Source: Micropterix aruncella (taxonomy: Eukaryota; Arthropoda; Insecta; Lepidoptera; Micropterigidae). Taken from it: DNA of 64,000 nt. Below are positions 20,733-30,992 of the stretch, one piece after another; the first letter of the stretch is position 1, and the number at the start of each line of letters is the position of its first letter. Where the stretch lies: NCBI GenBank assembly GCA_944548615.1, contig OX155967.1:4747281-4811280 (forward strand), in the 5' to 3' direction. A model generated the notes under the pieces. It was not told where the DNA came from. It saw only the letters and a program-made list of their open reading frames with translations, and did not search any database. The translations under genes were made by a program, and so were the position numbers.

Positions 20733-21640
20733 GTTAGTAAGTTTTCCTGGGCTATTTCCCGCACTTGGCCTCTTTATTGGGCCGTTGTGCATGGCTCATG
20801 TTTCTATTTATGTTACTCCAGCCAACCCAGGCTGTCCCAGAAGGTTAGCAGCCTGTTTAGGTTGCTACAGGCCTCCGGGATAGATGCTGGAGATTGTAGT
20901 ATTCTTGTCCGTTGCTCTGCCACGCTCCTGCATTCCATGAGCACATGCTGTGGCGTTTCTTCCTCCTCCATGCATCCTCTGCATAGAGGGCTCTCTGTCA
21001 CACCTATGGTATACAGGTGTTTGTTTAGGGGACAGTGGCCTGTCATAGTACCTATGACTTTACGGATTTTGTCCCTTTTTAATCTGGCGAGGTTGCGGGC
21101 AAGTTTTTTAGGCGCTTTCGGAACTGCGTTCTTTGTTTGCCTGCATCCTGCTTTTTTTTCCATTCTTTAAGGTGGGTTTCGTCGGTGTTTCTGCATAGCC
21201 ATGTTTTTATTTGGGCCTGGGGTATGGGCATCAAGGGTTCCGGTCCATATACTATTTCCTTTGATCCCCTTTTGGCCAGTTCGTCTGCCGCATCGTTGCC
21301 CAGTGAGTCGCTGTGCCCCTTAATCCATTGCAGGGTCACTTTATTTGACCCTGCAATGGATTGAAGCGCATTGTGGCATTCCAGTACAAGGACAGAGGTT
21401 ATAGTATTTTTTGCTAGCGCTTGTAGCACGGAGGCACTGTCGGAGACAAATTTCAAGCTTAGGTCTCCGACATCTTTGGCTGCAACTGCCTGTGCTGCTC
21501 TGGTGATGCCAATGCATTCTGCTTGGAAGATCGTATTTAAGTTGCCTAGGGTAGTTGATATTTTGATGTTTAGATCATTTGAGAAGACGCCGGTTCCTGT
21601 ACCTTGTCACACTATGTTAACATAGCTGTATAGTCACTCT
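20733..21640 (-). mobile_element. LINE 3' region with RNase H domain, broken
   Basis: The minus strand encodes an RNase H domain. FQAECIGI (catalytic Glu), FVSDSASVLQAL (Asp), VTLQWIKGHSDSLGNDAADELAKRG (last Asp) lie in 21,079-21,600. In another frame (20,813-21,163) lies the zinc-knuckle tail MTGHCPLNKHLYTIGVT, LCRGCMEEEETPQHVLMEC. The order RT, RNase H, knuckle is known from I/R1/Jockey-group LINEs. The RT is gone (5' truncated) and at least one frameshift separates the two parts, so it is inactive. Distinct in sequence from the 26.4-kb LINE. Confidence 0.88.
21322..21362. repeat. Perfect 17-bp inverted repeat in RNase H coding sequence
   Basis: Arms AATCCATTGCAGGGTCA (21,322-21,338) and TGACCCTGCAATGGATT (21,346-21,362) around CTTTATT. 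On the minus strand the same bases encode QSIAGSNKVTLQWI, part of the RNase H domain. Confidence 0.9.
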
Positions 21641-21652
21641 ATGGTAACATGC

Positions 21653-22033
21653 TACAGGTGAGTTTTAATTAGCCGGCATCCTTGAATCAGTATGAGCAAA
21701 TAAGCAACTGTTAATAAAAAATAATAAAAAAATATATGTTTTTTTTTTGTTTGGTCGAAAAAAAAATATTTTTCGAAAAAGCATAAAATGCGTACGCATT
21801 GCGCCATCTAGCGGTTGGTAAAATATCGCGAATATTGTTAATTCGTGATATTCTACCTACCTACCACAATATTACGCAGTGTGCTCAACGGTTTTTGAAG
21901 GCTTATTAAAAATATAACTGTTCAAATATACAAGAAATAAAAAATAAATATTTTTTAATTTTTATTAAAAGTTGCTTATTTAGTCCTACCGATTCACCCA
22001 TTTCAAGCATGCCAGTTAATTAAACACACCTAA
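21653..22033. mobile_element. Foldback MITE family P, copy 7
   Basis: TACAGGTGAGTTTTAATTAG, CCGGCATCCTTGAATCAGTA; centre GCGCCATCTAGCGGTTGGTA with a partly decayed mirror; right end GATTCACCCATTTCAAGC, GCCAGTTAATTAAACACACC. It lies next to the 5' break of the RNase H LINE. Confidence 0.8.
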
Positions 22034-22218
22034 ATAAAAGATTTAAAATCTTAATATTTTTCATATTAAGTAGGTATGTATTCTATGCCAGCGTTTTTCA
22101 ACCTTTTTTAGATATTATTATCAATCTTTTTAGCAAAAATAAAAACAAAAAAACTTACGCGTTCCCCCTTTAGACTGTTTTTTTTTTCTACAGCAGTAAC
22201 TAACTGTAAGCATCCAAT

Positions 22219-22791
22219 CAGGGGCGGACCATGCGTTTGTGGAGCCCTGGGCTAACTATTACTTGGAGGGGGGGGGGGGTCTGCCTAATTAATCAATTAA
22301 TTGCTATTTTGTCAAAAAACTTTTTTGATAATGATGTCTATGTCACTAGGTACCTACACAATATAGGGAAGAAAGAGGTTAATACAATATTTTATTTTAT
22401 AATATGACAGACACACAAACACAACTGTATGACATTTAGCTTTTCACTAAAAATAGACAAATCGATTAGCGTAAGAAAACGTTGCTACTAAACAACATTA
22501 ATACTAATGCTATTGCTACTAAACAACATTAAACTAAACAACATTATTACTAATTGTAATAATATCTTAATTAGTAGCTTAATTAAGCAAGTATTGATAT
22601 TAATTGTAAAGCTAGTTAATATAAGTAAAATTTTAAAAAACATTCATTACTAGTTACCTATCGACATGCACTAGCCTCAGTAGAAACTCGGTTCACAATA
22701 TTGTCCATTGTTTTCAATGGAGGCTGGGGCCCTTTATATCCACAGGGCCCTGGGCTGCAGCCCAAAAAGCCCTTATATAGGTCCGCCCTTG
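22219..22791. mobile_element. Non-autonomous hAT-type element with 8-bp target duplication
   Basis: Ends CAGGGGCGGACC and GGTCCGCCCTTG are inverted. Both flanks read CATCCAAT (22,211-22,218 and 22,792-22,799), an exact 8-bp target duplication as made by hAT transposases. Interior 573 bp has subterminal GTGGAGCCCTGGGCT near one end and GGGCCCTGGGCTGCAGCCC near the other, and no transposase. Confidence 0.9.
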
Positions 22792-22799
22792 CATCCAAT

Positions 22800-23217
22800 A
22801 AATATTTTTTGTAAAAACAATGCCGAAAACCATATTAATTTTAAATGTTTTTCACTTTCGAAGTTGTACCTACCTGTTTACATCGAAAGTTTTCTAAAAG
22901 CAATAGCAAAACAAATAATAAATATGTTTGTCTTTCAAAGCTGTAAAATGCTTCCATAGTACATAAATAAAGATTATGTAATATTTTCGTTTTTATTTAT
23001 AAATAGCCTGCGACCCCCGGGAGTCTCTTTGCAACCCTCTAAGGGGTCACTGGTTGCCCACTGGTTGTAAATCACTGTTCTAGGCGATTGGTACAAAAAA
23101 AGTAAAAATACCTAAAATACTAGATAGTGGAGTACACCGTATGAACCATCGAGATTACTACTCTTTTTGAAAAGCAGACATTTTCCATAGAAAGATGCTT
23201 GGTATTTTTTTTATTCA
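22800..23217. other. Unassigned intron
   Basis: Contains GCGACCCCCGGGAGTCTC and GGGGTCACTGGTTGCCCACT near 23,010-23,065, the kind of sequence seen at the end of some hAT MITEs, but no boundary is visible. Confidence 0.35.
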
Positions 23218-23974
23218 TCCCTAACTATTGTAATATATTTCGCAATCTATACAAATGTTATAAAGAGGTAAAGTTTGTGAAGTTGTAGGAAGTAATCTCT
23301 GGATCTACTGAACCGATTTTGAAAATTCTTTTACCAATAGAAAGCCACGTTATTTGTGATTGTCATAGGCTATATATTAATCCGAAAAATGAAAAAACTT
23401 TTTCGTGGTAGTCGGATTTGCAAAGTAGGTCGGAGAAAAAACGGTCGAACGAAAACGTTTCTAACTAACGCTGCCTTAACGATGAGATATATATGATTAA
23501 GTTCTATAGAACAGTTGTAGAGCTTGATAATGCCTACAAAAAAGTCAGCGACAGCATATATCTAACTTTTATATTTAAGTCACAAAAAGTTGTATTTTAT
23601 ATAAAAAAATAATTTAAATTGTTAGATCACGTTTATTGGTCCTATTATCAATACTTATGAATTCTTATCAAAATGAGTAAATTTATCGTCTCAAGTGTTT
23701 AAAACAAAGGAATTTTCCCTTTTACTGCATATAATTCCCCTTTTACTGCATAAATGGTTAAAGAGATAAAACACTCGCATGAAGACACTCACAAATAACG
23801 GTAATATAGTCAAACTGGCATGCAAATACATACATACATATGCAGTAAAAATATAACCCTTCTTTTGGCAGTCAGGAAATGAATCATAGCACTCAGTACT
23901 AATCGAACCACACTCATAATTTCATCACAAGTAAAAAGTTTTACCGCCCAACGCAGTGGGCATGGGTCAGCTAG
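23218..23974 (+). mobile_element. Non-autonomous Helitron, family H2, copy 1
   Basis: Begins A|TCCCTAACTATTG and ends with hairpin GCCCA-ACGCAG-TGGGC, 9 nt, then CTAG before T. The body includes ATAAAGAGGTAAAGTTTGTG and AAGCCACGTTATTTGTGATT. A second copy lies inverted at 42.58-43.31 kb. No Rep/helicase coding. Termini fit the Helitron rules (TC..CTRR, no target duplication). Confidence 0.8.
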
Positions 23975-24126
23975 TATCATTATAAATATAATAATCAGTG
24001 CTTTATATTCTACTTGTTCGGTTGAACGTCGACAAAAATCTAACCTTAAAATGTATACCACTTGGTATGTTGGAGATTATCATTTGTATACATTCAAATC
24101 TAAAAAAGACCTACAATTTTTGTTAT

Positions 24127-25112
24127 GGTATGTTTGGGGCGGTGGGCCATACAAGGGGGTGATTCTGTACATCTAACTGAAAAAACAAAATTTCATACTT
24201 ATTTATTTTTTGTTATTTTAATTTTTTTTTTACTATAAAAGATTTTTGGTTAAAGAATGTTATTTTATGTTTAAAATTATTTGCAACTTTAGATATAATT
24301 ATTTGCAAGAGATACATACTGAGAAAAGATATTGAATATCTTAAAGTTAACCCTTCGGCTACATAAGGACCAAATTTGGTTGCACATCAGAACACCGTTG
24401 ACTACGTAACGACCAATATTGGCGGCTTGCTCCCGGAGCGCACAGTAATATTATTTTAAAATCCATACCAAATATCTCATTGTTACCATAAATACATAGA
24501 CGGCCGCTAGAATAATTTCGCTTGTCATTTTGCGGACATTTCTGGTAAAATTCCATTGTCAAACGTCATCAATTATTTTTTTTCGAGATATCATCAACAT
24601 TTTTATTGGTTTTTATGAGCTAATATCTAAATATTTTTGAATTTAAATAAGCAAAACGAAATATGACCTTTGATAGAGAATCTAATGAAGATAACGATAT
24701 CATTTACAATTTCTAAATAGGGTTCCGTATTATTCCGTAAGAGAAGTACAAGTTAGAAATGCGGAGTTTTCACTTTTTCGACTTTCTCATATTTATTCAT
24801 AATTATCTAATTGTTTTACGTTCTTCTATAGTTATAGTACTTTTTGTCGAGCGCGGCGATATTTCAAGAAATTCCAATAAATTTCCGCGGTCCGCCATGA
24901 AATTATGCCACTACTTGAAGGGTTAAACTAAAAATGCTTTTTTCTCGGTAACCACCGCCTAATCCAAAAAAGTTGTGGATGGTTTTCTACTGATTTTTTG
25001 TCTAAAATTATTTCCTCTGTACAAGAAAATTCTAAGGTAGAAAGAAATTTTCAAAAATAAGTTTGATGTACAGAATCACCCCTTGAAAGAATGCCACACC
25101 ATCCCGAAGGCA
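24127..25112. mobile_element. TIR MITE family Q, split by a TTAA element
   Basis: Left end TGTTTGGGGCGGTGGGCCAT then CAAGGGGGTGATTCTGTACA. The right end read inverted gives TGCCTTCGGGATGGTGTGGC then CAAGGGGTGATTCTGTACAT. The internal 572 bp at 24,351-24,922 is a separate insertion bounded by TTAA, so the original MITE was about 410 bp. Superfamily unknown. Confidence 0.75.
24351..24922. mobile_element. piggyBac-type TTAA MITE, nested in family Q
   Basis: TTAA at 24,347-24,350 and 24,923-24,926 flank inverted ends CCCTTCGGCTAC.. and ..CTACTTGAAGGG. Internal ATATTTATTCATAATTATCT..AATTGTTTTAC and AGTTATAGTACTTT are shared with the TTAA element at 34.77-35.08 kb, so the two belong to one family. 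Confidence 0.85.
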
Positions 25113-25139
25113 CAGTACGTTATACAAATACAATATACA

Positions 25140-25685
25140 TATAAAGGGGCACAGTTTAAGTGGTTGCCAGTACGCCAAAGAAGAAATGTTCATATACTCC
25201 TCCTCCTCTCCTATATCGTGTACTCTCCCAATTAACACCATCCTATCTCCACGAGCTTTTTGAACCACTAAGTTCCCACGGTCTCGTACTTCGATCAGTC
25301 TCTGACAGTTTATTAAAAATTCCGAGTCATAATGGTGATTTCTATTCCTATTCTTTCTGTGTTCATGGTGCAAGACTCTGGAACGATCTCCCAGCAAATA
25401 TACGAAACTCGCCTTCTTTACCATCGTTTAAGACTCACCTTAAGGATTACTACCTTTATTACTTCCCTTTCTCTCCTGTTCCTCACCCAATTTCTTCTCC
25501 TCGGGCATTATTAGTTTTAAATTCTTGCACTTGTCTGTATGTTATGTAATAATCTTTATTTTCACAATGCGCGCATGTACCACTGTGTTTAGGTTAGTTG
25601 TAAGACATTGCCATGTGGCAATAAGCTCGCCTTTTTGTATATGAATTAAGTGCAAATAAAGAGTTTATTATTATTATTATATACT
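25140..25685 (+). mobile_element. LINE 3' end (CR1/L2/Rex-like RT tail)
   Basis: The plus strand reads LKWLPVRQRRNVHILLL, then SFCVHGARLWNDLPANIRNS and SLPSFKTHLKDYYLYYF (frame open 25,160-25,549 with upstream shifts). Known CR1/L2-group ORF2 tails read LPVxxRIxYKLxLLxYK then RLWNxLPxxIRxxxSLxxFKxxLK. It is followed by an untranslated tail ending in (TTA)n at 25,663-25,680, the usual 3' tail type of these LINEs. Confidence 0.8.
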
Positions 25686-25935
25686 AGTCTACACTAGACA
25701 ACAGCGGTTGTAACATCGCCGACACGTCGGTTGTAACAAACTTCTTGCAATAAATTCGTTTTTATCTTATTTATATTGTCAAATAACCGAATAAGGTATT
25801 CGATTTCATATATATCTAAAATCTTCTTAACATTGAATTAAACTTACAATTAATAAACACTCACCTGTATAAACACTCAACCTTTCTGTTCTGTATGAGT
25901 GAGTTTATTAACGGTTTCATATTCTTTCATTTCAG

Positions 25936-26188
25936 AGGGGCGCTGCTAATGGCTCTCCAGGCCGTCACCCCAATGGGGAAGACGACTCATCGGAGAAGTC
26001 CCCGCTCATTGGCGATAGGGTTGAAGAGACACCTTTGCATATGCACAGGAAACCGGAGATAGTCTCCAATATTCCTAAACTGCACGATAGCAGTTCAAAC
26101 TCCGAACCTAATAAGCCCGCAGTTCCAAGGAGTCCCGATAGTGATTCCAGCGATAGCGTTATTGGACAGCAGCCCAGCAAACGGAGAA
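25936..26188 (+). CDS. scra (ANLN): Anillin exon B
   Basis: Acceptor CATTCTTTCATTTCAG is excellent and donor GGAGAA|GTAAGTCA matches consensus. The 84 codons plus 1 nt keep phase with exon A (phase 0) and exon C. The peptide is hydrophilic and Ser/Pro/Asp-rich: GRHPNGEDDSSEKSPLIGDR, LHMHRKPEIVSNIPKLHDSS, KPAVPRSPDSDSSDSVIGQQ. Many SP/TP-type sites suggest a disordered, phosphorylated linker region as in the N-terminal half of anillins; no domain is visible. GC content and codon use contrast with the flanking AT-rich introns. Confidence 0.88.
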
Positions 26189-26280
26189 GTAAGTCAGAAT
26201 TTTAATCCTTTATAGATACGACAAGCTGACAACAGGACAAAGGAAAACCCCTATAGTGTTTTTTTTTCTTTATGACATTG

Positions 26281-27345
26281 GTTATGTATGGTATCAGATT
26301 GCTCAACTGCATAGGACATTTTGGCAACTCATTTTTGACGGCAAAATGCAGTTGACACTGATAATAGCATTGACGGCAAGTAGTAGTAGTAGTAGTAGAA
26401 AGAGTGGGGGGCTTGTTTCGAGCCCTTCTTGTCACCTAGATCTGTAAGGTCTTTTGTAACTACCCACTTTGTGGTTAAGTCAGTGGTCAGCTAGTAGCCC
26501 GGTACTTCTTACCAGTCCAAGTAGATCACTGACCTTCAAGTTGGGCAGATCGCTGGGTTCGAGAAAGGCTCGTCCCAGTAAACTGTGTCTTTTGGCGGCG
26601 AGCCCTGGACAGCGACCAACAATGTGTATGCTGTCTTCAGGTTCCTCGCCACATATTTGGCAGTCCTTGCTCTCGGTCAAGCCAAGGTTGAATAGATGAG
26701 CTCTAAGGGTCGTGTGTCCGGTGAGGAGACCGATAGTGGTTCTAAGGTTCTTCTTGCTCATGTCAAGTAGGGCCTTGGTTTTCTTCTGTAGTGGTTGCTC
26801 CATCATGGCTTTTGCCTGGCGACATCCCTGGCTCTGTTTCCAGGAAGCCCGATGTTCCTGCTCCAAGCAGTCCCTGATGATTTTCTTACCTGTAGCGAAG
26901 GGGACCCCTACAACTGGCTCCACTGGGCATTCCAGTGTGCCCAGTTTTGCCAGTCTGTCGGCCTCTTCGTTGCCGGGTATGCCTTGGTGACCCGGTATCC
27001 ATATTAGGGCGATTTTGTTGGATTTTCCCAATTTGTTGAGCTCCTGCATGCAGTCCCAGACCACAGAAGATTCTGTGGTGGCTTTAGCCAGAGCGTCCAG
27101 TGCTGCTCTGCTGTCAGAGCAGATGAGGATTTGTCTGTTTTTTACCTCAAGACATTTACGGCAAAAGTAATAGCAATTTATTTAGCCATCTTCAATAACG
27201 CTGACAATAAATGTTTTTTTATAAAGGACCGGTTGATTATGAAATTCAATTATAAGGCCTGCGATAACAATAATAACATTCAATTGTTATTGCCATCTAT
27301 CGCATTTATTTCCTATGGAATTCAATGCAATCAATAGATGGCACT
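26281..27345 (+). repeat. Repeat Z copy 2, split by a LINE
   Basis: The left part (TGTATGGTATCAGATTGCTC to GCATTGACGGCAA) and right part (ACGGCAAAAGTAATAGCAAT to ATCAATAGATGGCACTATCT) together match repeat Z at 51.57-51.87 kb. ACGGCAA occurs on both sides of the LINE. Confidence 0.65.
26380..27157 (-). mobile_element. LINE 3' region with RNase H domain, 7-bp duplication
   Basis: The minus frame (26,480-27,157, open, 194+ codons) encodes an RNase H end, LICSDSRAALDALAKATTES, IALIWIPGHQGIPGNEEADR, then TTIGLLTGHTTLRAHLFNLG and CQICGEEPEDSIHIVGRCPG (zinc knuckle) and a stop. This is the C-terminus of an I/R1/Jockey-group LINE, 5'-truncated within the RNase H domain. It is flanked by ACGGCAA (26,373-26,379 and 27,158-27,164). 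The 3' tail is a (CTA)n run on the minus strand. The frame is intact, so insertion is relatively recent. Confidence 0.88.
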
Positions 27346-27380
27346 ATCTAGATAAACTAATAGGTCTATCTGAACATTAA

Positions 27381-27609
27381 ATTGTAAATTGGCCCATATC
27401 GGCCACAATACGATTCAGTGTGACAGCCCCTTTTTAATTTAATTTGTTTTGTTTTATTATGTTATATTATTTTAATATGTTTTATTTTAATTATGGGTAC
27501 AGTAGTTTTGCAGTAATTAATGTTTTGGTGAGACAGTGTCATAATTCATTTTTTTTACTATTTTTTACTAACATTTTTTGGGACATCAACTTGTTAATCG
27601 GCTGAAGGG
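27381..27609 (-). mobile_element. piggyBac-type TTAA MITE (family T), copy 1
   Basis: TTAA at 27,377-27,380 and 27,610-27,613. Reversed relative to the copies at 34.0 and 55.98 kb, with which it shares GGCC.ATATCGGCC, ACGATTCAGTGTGACAGCCC, AATTAATGTTTTGGTGAGAC and AACTTGTTAATCGGCTGAAG. The left terminus is decayed. Confidence 0.8.
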
Positions 27610-27920
27610 TTAAAGCCTGTATACCAAATTTAAATGACATCTTTATATAGATAATATTGAAATAATAACATTTTATTTTATATAGTGCCTCCATAATGTT
27701 TATACCACGTAAGTTGCCATAATAATAGCAATAATCAATTTTAGGAACTATGCGTCCCATCTACACATTGCGTTTCAGAGTAAAACACTGGTTTCCATAT
27801 TGTAGTAAGTCCTAGAGCAATCTAATATACAATATAATCAATGTTTAAACCTTATTCTTCTTCTTTATATCTCCGGGAGATAGCGGCTGATCGTGTTGGC
27901 CACTTAAAAGAAAATAAATT
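27610..27920. other. Unassigned intron
   Basis: A 73-codon minus frame (27,539-27,760) overlaps the MITE edge; not recognised. Confidence 0.35.
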
Positions 27921-28604
27921 ACAAACGGAGCAACCATGGAATTCACCGACCTAAGTCGGGTCCATCATAATACTATTATTACACTTCTGGGGGTGAGTGG
28001 TCTACTCCGGACTAATGACTGGCTGTGGTAAACTTGGGACAGCAGTCTTGCCATATGTGAGCGTACACCTTACCACCCATTCACTACCCTTCGAAGCCAT
28101 AGCATTTGAGATGTAAAAATTGCAGTTTTAGATATTTTTTTCTGGGAATGTATCAATTATATTCCTAGAGAGACCAAGATCTTTAAAATGGTGAAACAGG
28201 AATTTGGCTGGCAGGCCACATGCGCCAACTTATACCGCGTGAAGGTGAACAGTGAAGTCGTTCCGGATGATGGCATTTGCGAGATCATTGTAATTATTTA
28301 ATTTGTACTCGTGGTCTTTTGGGATATTTAATACCCATGGAACAGTTAATTCTACAATATCTTCTGAGATAGGAAGTAAAAAGTTTTTTATTTCTATATT
28401 TAATTTAACAGAGTATTTACATAGCATATGTATCACTAATATTCGTATCGATAAACAATTATTTATATTATTAAAATTAAAATAAAAATTGAAAACGGCC
28501 GATATGAGCATTAGCATGTATGTACTGCTGCTGCCCAACTAAGTACCGGGACTTGTTCCAAGGCAGTTATATCTGGACAGAGGGCTTTGCATCCAAGACT
28601 TTCA
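27921..28604 (-). mobile_element. RLE-type LINE 3' end, old copy (c)
   Basis: Matches the 3' part of the LINE at 61.94-64 kb. It has the non-coding tail (AAACGGAGC.ACCATGGAATTC), the marker CACATGTGAGCGT.CACCTTA, and coding remnants IVELTVPWVLNIPKDHEYKL and DLANAIIRNDFTVHLHAV on the minus strand. It is interrupted by a 183-bp insertion (28,384-28,566) and cut at the right by repeat X copy 4. Confidence 0.85.
28384..28566 (-). repeat. Short interspersed insertion S, copy 1
   Basis: Interrupts the RLE LINE copy between AGGAAGTAAAA and TTATATCTGGAC, which are adjacent in other copies. Its right part (GGCCGATATGAGCATTAGCA, GCTGCTGCCCAACTAAGTAC, GGGACTTGTTCCAAGGCAG) is repeated inverted at 39,557-39,645. 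SINE-like, class unknown. Confidence 0.75.
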
Positions 28605-28838
28605 GACCGGAGTAATCTGGTCGCAACTGGAAGTAAGGGCGTGAGAGTAAACCCGCTGGGTAACATACCTGGTCATCTCGCGGATAAGACGATGGCCTCT
28701 TACGGGCATGCGACGGAGCTTCATGGTGGACTGTTTTGTCCTAAGTCTTCTGCGCCCATTTCACGAGAGATGCAACGATCATATTTCGTTAAAACTTCCT
28801 GAGGTGACGGGTTCGCCCATTGTAGTTGACAGCTCTAG
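28605..28838 (+). mobile_element. Repeat X copy 4, 3' part
   Basis: GACCGGAGTAATCTGGTCGC through GACGGGTTCGCCCATTGTAG to GACAGCTCTAG, the last ~235 bp of X with its terminal hairpin slightly decayed. Confidence 0.8.
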
Positions 28839-29090
28839 TTGCTAAGAGACCGTATTGACCTCTAGTTCTTTCTCACAGCGATTTGAAATAAGCCACCATA
28901 ATAACTATTGTAGTACATGAAATAGCTATCTAATTACATATGAGCGTTCATTGGTTTCTAGACCAGCTTTCATACATTTTACTGATCCTCCTGTCCTGTT
29001 ATTTGTATATATGTATTGTTACCGCTAAAATTGGACTGTGAAATGTACCTTTTGGTCTTGTAGCCGCCTTAATAACTTTTTTAATTCCAG
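28839..29090. other. Intron before anillin exon C
   Basis: No element recognised. Ends with the acceptor tract TAATAACTTTTTTAATTCCAG. Confidence 0.5.
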
Positions 29091-29265
29091 GTTCGCAGTC
29101 GAGTTCAGCAAAGGTCTCCGCGGTCCTGGACGATGTGAAGAGGATCCGGGTTTCTGGAGAGTCCAACGGGGCTCTCCCCGATGGCAGGATATACCCTCAT
29201 TTATCAGACATTGAGACAGCGACGAGCAGTGCCCCTGAGGAATCGTCAGAATGTGGTGGATCTAG
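29091..29265 (+). CDS. scra (ANLN): Anillin exon C
   Basis: Acceptor TTTTTTAATTCCAG and donor CTAG|GTGTGG. The first two bases complete the AGT codon begun in exon B, and the last two (AG) join with the C of exon D to AGC, so both junction phases agree. The peptide reads SSQSSSAKVSAVLDDVKRIR, VSGESNGALPDGRIYPHLSD, then SSAPEESSECGG: polar and probably unstructured, with no recognised domain. The next exon found is 13.2 kb away across a TE-rich intron. The donor GTGTGG is the weakest of the nine. Confidence 0.85.
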
Positions 29266-29642
29266 GTGTGGACACTTTGCTACCGAATGTCTCTTTTTCT
29301 TCCTTTGCATTTAGGATTTTATCTAGGTTTACCCACCTAGTATTTTACTACTCGATAGTAAGTAAGTGGTACTTGTGATGAAAGGTGTGATGGAGTTAGA
29401 ACAAAGGCGTTCCCACCTTAAATTCCATGGGATGAGCCTCAAATGGCACCCAGGATTCTTCTAACATGTAAAAAAGTAACTGGATAATAAGATCAAGAAA
29501 AGGCAGGACATCTTATTAACGCGGCCTTATTTATCAAATAGAATCGAAAGATTTCATTGCCTGCATCAACCGACTTACTACAGCTGATTGACACACCAAT
29601 GGCGTTTCACTCTATAGACAGTAAAATATAATTATAAAAGTA
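29266..29642. other. Intron after exon C
   Basis: No repeat recognised; the 65-codon frame at 29,181-29,378 is exon C read out of phase. Confidence 0.5.
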
Positions 29643-29904
29643 TACAGGTGAGTTGTATATAACCGGCATCCATGAAGGGGATAAATCAGCACGAGCAACA
29701 AAGCAACTTTTGATTAAAAAATTGTGAAAAACATTTTTTTTTTCTTTTTAATTTGAACAATTTAGCTATGAATAGAAGTTTGACAAGCGCTGAGCGTGCT
29801 GCGCCATCTAGCGGTAGATAAAATATTGCTAATAAACTATATTAGCGATATTTTACCTACTGTTAGATGGCGTGTCATGCATGTGACGGGCCACCCCTCA
29901 CTGG

Positions 29905-30050
29905 ACTCCAAGTTTTTTATGTGAGGAGGTGGTGTCAACTTGCGGGTTATCTCCTCCGTATTGAAATTCGATTGAATGTATATCAGAAGGTATTTATTGT
30001 ATCAGAAGGAATTTATAGTGATTTATATTGCCAGTTTGTTAACGCTTCCC
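29905..30050 (+). repeat. Short unclassified repeat Y, copy 2
   Basis: GACTCCAAG..GTGAGGAGGTGGTGTCAACT and GCGGGTTATCTCC.., ending TTGCCAGTTTGTTAACGC, parallel to 645-786. It lies in the segment that interrupts MITE P. Confidence 0.5.
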
Positions 30051-30545
30051 GAATATGTCAGGGGTTGACGCGAATGCGGTGGCTATCTGCCTGAAGTTAC
30101 GAGGGTGCATGGATAAAAATTATAGTTTGTGCTCAGAGTATCTCGTACTCGACACGGCTCGAGTGTAGGAGTTCAGACTTAAACTTGCTCGTCTCGATAT
30201 GAGGAAGGAAGGAAGAGGTACCCAAAATGGTCGGACCCGTTGACCCAACTCGTGAGAGTAGTACCAGGTTGATTCCGTCACTGTCTTGGGGGAGTGATCA
30301 TTAGAGAAATGATACCCTGGTGCTATTTCCGCCGCCTTATAAAGGCCCATAAATGACGAAATCCAAAATATTCCGAGTAAAAATGTTGTTTAATGTAACT
30401 GATTTGACAAAGTAGTTAAAATTCGTGCTAATTCAGCGCTGCACGAGGTGGGACAATGGCTGTATTACCGTCAGTGCATTTCACTGGAATTCAATGCATT
30501 TGTTGACTGGCATGTACGATGCTTAAGGATCGTTACATGCTTAAC
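30051..30545. other. Unassigned segment inside interrupted MITE P
   Basis: A 76-codon minus frame (30,120-30,350) is not recognised. No boundary repeats seen. Confidence 0.35.
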
Positions 30546-30680
30546 GCTTTATACTATTTTTCAGAAAATTAAATTTTTTAACATTGCAAAAAGAAGAAAA
30601 AAAAACCAAAACTTTTTTTTTTCTTTCTACTTTGTTTTATTTAAAGTTGCTTAGTTGCTTATACTGATTCACCCACTTAA

Positions 30681-30857
30681 CCTTTCGGAAGCCAGTCATC
30701 CACACAAAATTTTCAAAGCCCTCAAAAATTTGTTTGTTATTCACTAGCAGGCTTCAATGACAAGCTTTTTTCGCAGTGGAGGGAGAAATAGAGCCAATAA
30801 TTGAATAAATACTGATAATACTCAAAACGCCGATCGGCATGCGTGGCCACCCAGGGG
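30681..30857. mobile_element. TTAA MITE nested in MITE P
   Basis: TTAA at 30,677-30,680 and 30,858-30,861 flank CCTTTCGGAAGCCAGTCATC ... GCCACCCAGGGG. The first ~160 bp are also present at 33,634-33,842 inside an RLE LINE copy (CCTTCCGGAAGCCAGTCATT). In P copies the target reads CACCCC-TTGAAGGATGCC; here CCAC-TTAA-AGGATGCC, so the insertion point is clear. Confidence 0.85.
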
Positions 30858-30992
30858 TTAAAGGATGCCGATAAATTAAAACTCAGCCTGTATAATACAT
30901 CATTATAATTTCTCTTTGATCCTAAAACCCGATGCATGCTTTAGTCCATACTTTCAAGAATGTCACAGCGCTGGTTGTTCAATGTACATATT

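Larger units (their letters stand above)
29643..30893. mobile_element. Foldback MITE family P, copy 8, multiply interrupted
   Basis: The left half (29,643-29,873) runs from TACAGGTGAGTTGTATATAA to the centre GCGCCATCTAGCGGTAGATA and TTTTACCTACTGTTAGATGG. The right end appears at about 30,575-30,676 (AAGTTGCTTAGTTGCTTATA, CTGATTCACCCAC) and 30,862-30,893 (AGGATGCCGATAAATTAAAA, CTCAGCCTGTA). Two foreign segments separate them: 29,874 to about 30,545 (unclassified, with repeat Y) and the TTAA element at 30,681-30,857. Confidence 0.7.

Noticed and set aside
26480..27064. 194-codon minus frame as a host RNase H gene
   Set aside because: Flanked by a 7-bp duplication, with a (CTA)n tail, LINE-type zinc knuckle and insertion inside a repeat; it is a LINE fragment.
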